Source of the DNA: Bombiscardovia apis
Lineage (GTDB): Bacteria; Actinomycetota; Actinomycetes; Actinomycetales; Bifidobacteriaceae
Length of the DNA stretch: 64,000 nucleotides
Direction: 5' to 3'
NCBI RefSeq assembly: GCF_033095945.1
Contig: NZ_AP026800.1
Coordinates: 124,001 to 188,000 of the forward strand
Below, piece by piece: positions 59,592-64,000 of this stretch (position 1 is its first letter; the number at the start of each line of letters is the position of its first letter). The notes below the pieces were generated by a model. That model had not been told where the DNA came from and made no database searches. It saw only the letters and a program-made list of their open reading frames with translations. The translations under genes and the position numbers were made by a program.

Positions 59592-60884
59592 ATGCTGAAT
59601 CAAGTAATTTCTGTGCTGCCGGGGGTACTGGCGCCCGCCCTGCTCGTGATGATATACGGGGTGCTTCTGTCGGCAGGCGAGGGCAAAAAGAAGCCTGCCA
59701 GCGCTCGCTTGCGACTGTTGGGGCTGGGGTTAGGACTGGCAGGAGCCCTTGTCTTTGCTGGCCTAAGAGCTGCAAGCGTCATCAATCGCAGGACTATGGT
59801 CAACTATCCCACGCTTGTGATTTGCGTCATTGTCGACGTGCTCGCCCTAGCGATGATCGTGTCCAGCGGTAAAGCCACCCGCGACTGGTCGCGCTCGGGC
59901 CGAGCTTTAGCTCTTGCCAACCTCGTAGCCGGTCTCTCCATCGGTATGACGGTCTTCCGTGCCCTGCCCGAAGTCATACTTCACCTGACTAATTTTGTGG
60001 AAACTGGCGAGCCTGCTTTCACTTCCGAGATGCTGATGCGGGCTCTGGGCTTCCTACTTGGTATCGCCGCTGCCATCGTCGTAGCTCTGATTTTCCGCAG
60101 TTTGCGCACCGGCTGCCCTCGCGGCTTGTTAACCCTTACAGCAGTGCTCCTCATGGCGCTCATCTTCACTCAGCACGCGACCAGCCTGCTTGCCATCATG
60201 CAAACGGTGGGAGACCTGCGCTTGCACGGCACCCCCTTCCGCCTCTTTACGATTCTGTATAACGCCAATAATTGGCTCGCTATGGCCCAAGTGGCCGTGT
60301 TCCTCATACCGGCAGTAGCCAGTTTTATTGCCGGTTTGCGCTCGCCTGCCGCTAGATTTGCTGGCGATGGGCAAGCGCCTACTCCCGCTCAAATGCGCAA
60401 GAGCAAGGCTTTTCGCCGCAAGGCCCTACTGGCTGCTATTGCCAGCGTTCTCGCCGTTGTGAGTGTAGTGCTCACGCTCACCGTTGGCCCTGCGCAAGCA
60501 AGCAAAACGCCGGTGCTTTCCCCGCCCGAGGCCTACTCGCTCAGCGACGGCAAAGCGGTCATTCCCTTCTCCAAAGTCGACGATGGCCACCTCCACCGTT
60601 TTGAATACAAGGCCAAAGACGGTACGGTAATGCGATTTATTATCATTAAGAAAAACGGTGGATCCTATGGGCTCGGCCTCGACGCTTGCGAAAACTGCGG
60701 CTCAGCTGGCTACTACGAAAAAGACGGTGTCATCATCTGCAAAAGGTGCGATGTGGCCATCAATATAGCCACTATCGGCTTCAAAGGCGGCTGCAATCCC
60801 ATTCCCTTCGACTACACCACTAGCGCTGGCAGCATTGTCATCCAAACCGCGACTTTGGATGCTTTGTCTTCGCACTTTAAGTGA
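59592..60884 (+). CDS. Multi-pass membrane protein with DUF2318 iron-sulfur-like domain (BfeB-like)
   Basis: 430 residues from ATG 59592 behind GGAGGGTGGG. Eight or so helices in the first ~300 residues; then a DUF2318 domain with LDACENCGSAGYYEKDGVIICKRC, two CxxC pairs that should bind a metal or heme, and GCNPIPFDY at the end. Found in operons with FTR1 and P19, where a role in electron transfer for iron reduction is likely. The 138 nt before it have no gene. Confidence 0.85.
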   Translation: MLNQVISVLPGVLAPALLVMIYGVLLSAGEGKKKPASARLRLLGLGLGLAGALVFAGLRAASVINRRTMVNYPTLVICVIVDVLALAMIVSSGKATRDWSRSGRALALANLVAGLSIGMTVFRALPEVILHLTNFVETGEPAFTSEMLMRALGFLLGIAAAIVVALIFRSLRTGCPRGLLTLTAVLLMALIFTQHATSLLAIMQTVGDLRLHGTPFRLFTILYNANNWLAMAQVAVFLIPAVASFIAGLRSPAARFAGDGQAPTPAQMRKSKAFRRKALLAAIASVLAVVSVVLTLTVGPAQASKTPVLSPPEAYSLSDGKAVIPFSKVDDGHLHRFEYKAKDGTVMRFIIIKKNGGSYGLGLDACENCGSAGYYEKDGVIICKRCDVAINIATIGFKGGCNPIPFDYTTSAGSIVIQTATLDALSSHFK

Positions 60885-60896
60885 TAGGAGGTCTGC

Positions 60897-62237
60897 ATGT
60901 TTTTTCTCACGATGATTCGGCGCTCCTTCAGCCGGCAGTTGGGTCGACGACTGCTCATTGCTCTCAGCGTGGGCCTCGCCGCTTGCGTGGCTGTGGCTAT
61001 GCTGGGCGTGGTCTTCGATTCGGGAGACAAACTCAACGCCGAGCTCTCGGCATACGGCTCAAATATTACCGTCCAGCCCAAGTCCGAAGCAGTGGTTTCT
61101 GACTTATATACCACTGCCGACGCGGGCGCAAACCCGAGTGCTGACAGCGCTCCCGATTCTTCCGATTCTTCCTCTGAATCGAATCAAGCAGTACCCACGG
61201 CCGTATTAAAAGAGTCCGACGTAGCAAAAATCAAAACTATTTTTTGGGCCTATAACATCACCGATTTTGCGCCCCGCCTCGATATCTCGGCCCAAGTCAA
61301 CGGCCAAACCGCGCCGATAGTGGGCACCTGGTTCCACCACACCGTCAAGCTTGACAGCGGCCAATCCAGCCAAGAAGGCATCGAAGGACTCCGCCCCTGG
61401 TGGAAACTGCAAGGCAGATGGCCCAAAGACCAGGCCAAAGAAGCCGTCATTGGCAAGGATTTGGCAGCCAAACTGGGCGATAAAACCATAGGAGACAGCC
61501 TCGAATTGAGCCTAGGCCAGCGGAAGGAGAGTGTGCGCATCGTTGGTATTTTCGACTCTGGCGACGCTGATTCCTCCTCCGTCTACCTGCCCAGCGCCTT
61601 AGCGCAAGACTTAGCAAACCTGCCTAACCAGGTGAGCCGGGTGGAAGTCAAGGCCCTCACCACTCCCGAAAACGACCTAGCCCGCAAGGCCGCGCGCAAC
61701 CCAGCTTCCCTCACGCAAGACGAGTGGGAAACCTGGTATTGCACCGCTTATCCCTCCTCGATTGCCTATCAAATCGAGGAAGTTATACCCGGCGCTGTGG
61801 CCAAGCAAGTGCGGCAAGTGGCCGCCTTACAAGGCGATGTCTTGCAAAAAACGCAGGCCGTGATGATGCTAGTAACCGTGCTCAGCCTTATCTCCTCAGC
61901 CGTTGCCGTTGCTAACTTAATGGCCTCCTCCATCTCCGAGCGCTCTGCCGAATTCGCCCTCCTCAAAGCCTTGGGTGCCCGCGACGGCGCAGTCTACCGG
62001 CTCACTTTAGCGGAGACTGCCTTCATGAGCTTGGTTGGAGCCATCGTGGGGGCGCTGGCAGGCGTGGGAATGGCGCAAATAGTGGGGCACGTAGTCTTCG
62101 GCTCGGGTATCGCCATGCGGCCTATGGTCTTCGTGCTGGTCTTCGCCCTCTTGGCTCTGACGGTACTGCTGGCTTCAGTTTCGGCCATTCGTAACATCTT
62201 ACGACTACGACCTGCGGAGGTGCTTCATGGGCGCTGA
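60897..62237 (+). CDS. FtsX/MacB-type ABC transporter permease 1 of the iron operon
   Basis: 446 residues, start 12 nt after the previous gene (GGAGGTCTGC upstream). One N-terminal helix (LLIALSVGLAACVAVAMLGVVF), an outside domain of ~250 residues that includes a Ser/Asp-rich loop, and three C-terminal helices with FALLKALGARDGAVYRLTLAETAF, a coupling-helix pattern of FtsX family. Same neighbourhood as the bfeUOB-linked permeases. Substrate not clear; may act with P19. Overlaps the next gene by 11 nt. Confidence 0.87.
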   Translation: MFFLTMIRRSFSRQLGRRLLIALSVGLAACVAVAMLGVVFDSGDKLNAELSAYGSNITVQPKSEAVVSDLYTTADAGANPSADSAPDSSDSSSESNQAVPTAVLKESDVAKIKTIFWAYNITDFAPRLDISAQVNGQTAPIVGTWFHHTVKLDSGQSSQEGIEGLRPWWKLQGRWPKDQAKEAVIGKDLAAKLGDKTIGDSLELSLGQRKESVRIVGIFDSGDADSSSVYLPSALAQDLANLPNQVSRVEVKALTTPENDLARKAARNPASLTQDEWETWYCTAYPSSIAYQIEEVIPGAVAKQVRQVAALQGDVLQKTQAVMMLVTVLSLISSAVAVANLMASSISERSAEFALLKALGARDGAVYRLTLAETAFMSLVGAIVGALAGVGMAQIVGHVVFGSGIAMRPMVFVLVFALLALTVLLASVSAIRNILRLRPAEVLHGR

Positions 62238-63441
62238 TAATCGGCACAAGGGCATGGGCAATGCGGGCATGTTTCTCACTATGCTGTCCGGTACCATATT
62301 CCGCCGTCGAGGCAGGGCCCTCATGGCGGTCATTGCCGCGGCTATCGGCGCTGCCACCCTCTTCTGCTTGGCTGCAGTATGCCTAGAAGTGCCCAGGCAG
62401 ATGAACGAAGAAATGCGTTCCTACGGAGCCAACTTAGTAGTAGCCCCCATTGAGCGGCCCGACCAAGCCCGCACCGACATCGCTGCGCCTATGGTGGCCC
62501 ACACTACAGAGATGGTGGAGGCCAAGGGGCCTACGAAATTTGCCACGTACCGCTACGAAAGCGTGCGAATTAACTCTGCTTCCTACTTGATGGCTGGCAT
62601 CTCGGCGGGCCAAGTTCGCGAGCTCAACCACCACTGGAATGTGGAGGGCAGCTGGCCCAAGCAAGGGCAGGTCATGGTTGGCCGGGATGTGGCCGAAGCT
62701 ATGGGGCTCAAGGTGGGCGGCCCGGTCGAAGTGCGCTATTTGGAAGCTGACGACGGCTCCAACCGCCAAGCCGGGCAGTGGACGAAAGACAAGGTGCTGG
62801 GCAAGGCTTCGTATCGCGTTGCGGGGATTGTGGAGACCGGCGGTAGCGAGGATCAAATCGTCTATGCCAGCCTGCCGGACTTGGAGGCGCTCACCCATCT
62901 CAAGCGCGGCACCGACGTTATCGAATATTCTTCTAGTGCTATGGGCAGCAATCTCGCGGCCATTGCCACCGCTATCAACGAGATGACCAGTATGGGCGTC
63001 AAAGCGCAGACAGTGACGAAAATATCGTCGGCAGACAATCGCATTATTACCATGTTGCAAACCCTGTTTTGGCAGGTTTCCCTAGTGGTTTTGGTTCTCA
63101 CTTTGGTGGGAGTGGGCACCACGATGGCTTCTATTGTTTCCCAACGGCGCAGTGAAATCGCCCTGCGCAAGGCCCTGGGAGCGTCCTCGTCGGGCTTGGC
63201 TTTCGAGTTCTACGTGGAGTCGGCCTGTTACGGGCTACTGGGCGGGGTGCTCGGCGTTGGGATTGGATACGCATTCGCCCGGCTCCTGTGCTCGTCAGTC
63301 TTCGGGCGGGCCTTGGGCTTGAGCTGGCCACTGGCGCTGGCAGCAGTCGCTTTAAGCATTATCATGGCTCTCCTTGGCTCTATAGAGCCAGTGTGGAGGG
63401 CTTCCCATATCGATCCGGCTCTGGTATTGAGTCAAGAATAG
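62227..63441 (+). CDS. FtsX/MacB-type ABC transporter permease 2 of the iron operon
   Basis: 404 residues. Same layout as the gene before: N-terminal helix (ALMAVIAAAIGAATLFCLAAVCLEV), outside domain with MVGRDVAEAMGLKVG (MacB periplasmic-domain-like), and three C-terminal helices with IALRKALGASSSGLAFEF. The pair probably forms a heterodimer with the ATPase that follows. GGAGG lies before the ATG within the upstream gene. Confidence 0.87.
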   Translation: MGADNRHKGMGNAGMFLTMLSGTIFRRRGRALMAVIAAAIGAATLFCLAAVCLEVPRQMNEEMRSYGANLVVAPIERPDQARTDIAAPMVAHTTEMVEAKGPTKFATYRYESVRINSASYLMAGISAGQVRELNHHWNVEGSWPKQGQVMVGRDVAEAMGLKVGGPVEVRYLEADDGSNRQAGQWTKDKVLGKASYRVAGIVETGGSEDQIVYASLPDLEALTHLKRGTDVIEYSSSAMGSNLAAIATAINEMTSMGVKAQTVTKISSADNRIITMLQTLFWQVSLVVLVLTLVGVGTTMASIVSQRRSEIALRKALGASSSGLAFEFYVESACYGLLGGVLGVGIGYAFARLLCSSVFGRALGLSWPLALAAVALSIIMALLGSIEPVWRASHIDPALVLSQE

Positions 63442-63496
63442 GTAATCGTTATAAAGAGCGTAACTAAGCGGAAGAATAAGAGCAGAGGAGCAGCAG

Positions 63497-64000
63497 ATGA
63501 ACGAGAATCAGAAGAGCTCGGCGGAGCAAGAATCGGCTTTGGTGCCGGGAACGGAGGTAGACGCAAAACAGAGTTCAGCGCAGAGCTCAGGGCAGGGCTC
63601 CGGTATGCTGCTCGACCTGCAAGGTGTTTCCAAAATATACGGAGATTTGCGCGCTTTGGATAGTGTGAGCCTTTCCGTGCCGGCGGGGCAGTGGTTGGCA
63701 GTAGTGGGCTCTTCAGGCTCGGGCAAGACCACGCTGATGAACATTATTGGATGCATGGATTCGCCTTCCGAAGGCTCGGTGCTCTTGGAGGGTCAGCGCT
63801 TGGAAGACATGGGTTCGGCCCAGCTGGCAGACGTGCGCAAAGACGTCGTAGGACTAGTCTTCCAAAAGTTTTACCTAGTGCCACACCTTACCGCGGTGGA
63901 AAACGTTATGGTGGCCCAGTACTATCATTCTGTGGTCGACGAGCAGCAGGCTTTGGCGGCGCTGGAGCGGGTTGGCCTAGCCGAGCGCGCCCACCACTTG
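63497..64000 (+). CDS. ABC transporter ATPase, N-terminal part
   Basis: Runs off the right edge after 168 codons. Start ATG 63497 behind GAGGAG. ~35 residues of Ser/Gln-rich head, then LLDLQGVSKIYGDLRALDSV, Walker A VVGSSGSGKTTLMNIIG, and the Q-loop VVGLVFQKFYLVPHLTAVENV; this is the LolD/MacB-type arrangement that pairs with FtsX-like permeases. Signature and Walker B motifs lie beyond the edge. Confidence 0.93.
   Translation, partial: MNENQKSSAEQESALVPGTEVDAKQSSAQSSGQGSGMLLDLQGVSKIYGDLRALDSVSLSVPAGQWLAVVGSSGSGKTTLMNIIGCMDSPSEGSVLLEGQRLEDMGSAQLADVRKDVVGLVFQKFYLVPHLTAVENVMVAQYYHSVVDEQQALAALERVGLAERAHHL

Overview
The window comes from a high-GC Gram-positive bacterium of the family Bifidobacteriaceae. 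The evidence is a 16S-23S-5S operon with a Bifidobacterium-like 16S sequence and no tRNA in the spacer, a dnaK-grpE-dnaJ-hspR cluster with a HAIR operator, a complete lower mevalonate pathway (typical of bifidobacteria, unusual among Actinobacteria) and a bfeUOB-like iron-uptake operon. A pyruvate oxidase gene and a trehalose synthase/phosphatase fusion would suit an air-exposed or insect-gut lifestyle; that part is inference.

Layout. 1-6.5 kb: end of a ROK-family gene, a CopB-type copper ATPase and a large RCC1-repeat surface protein (gene A). 6.8-20.4 kb: tRNA-Gly(CCC), a Gln/Pro-rich membrane protein, an esterase, an Na+/H+ antiporter, a Ca2+ ATPase, tadA, a ketopantoate reductase, an OtsA-OtsB fusion and a sirtuin. 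20.5-26.2 kb: rRNA operon. 26.4-29.3 kb: an aldo-keto reductase remnant and small or housekeeping genes. 29.5-33.9 kb: DnaK chaperone cluster. 33.9-37.1 kb: a LacI-ribokinase fusion divergent from a nucleoside hydrolase. 37.2-41.9 kb: mevalonate kinase, diphosphomevalonate decarboxylase, phosphomevalonate kinase and type 2 IPP isomerase. 42.3-54.6 kb: accessory region with a 55-aa membrane peptide, RCC1 gene B, an AAA/DUF4143 ATPase with upstream 34-bp repeats, an AbiE-like toxin-antitoxin pair, a DEAD-box helicase, an orphan regulated promoter, a broken third surface-protein gene, and an Abi_2 (AbiF-like) HEPN gene preceded by its own promoter and a short terminated RNA, inserted next to the remains of a HigBA module. 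54.9-64 kb: pyruvate oxidase and the iron-uptake operon (FTR1 permease, P19 lipoprotein, DUF2318 protein, two FtsX-like permeases, ATPase), which runs off the right edge.

The strongest signal is a phase-variation system. RCC1 genes A and B are both interrupted by an 11-nt poly-G tract placed at the same point, between the hydrophobic core and the AxA cleavage site of the signal peptide. In each case the ATG and signal-peptide core are in one frame and the rest of the protein, ending in an LPxAG sorting signal, is in another. Both genes read OFF as assembled; a change of one G restores a secreted, sortase-anchored protein of about 1,120-1,165 residues. A third LPKAG gene carries an in-frame 10-nt G tract and a stop codon between its sorting motif and its membrane anchor. 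Two more 9-nt G tracts lie upstream of hspR and at the end of the 34-bp repeat array.

The second notable system is the abiF locus: a consensus promoter, an RNA of about 75 nt ending in an intrinsic terminator, then a HEPN nuclease gene with its own Shine-Dalgarno and TTG start. All calls come from reading the sequence; no database search was run.
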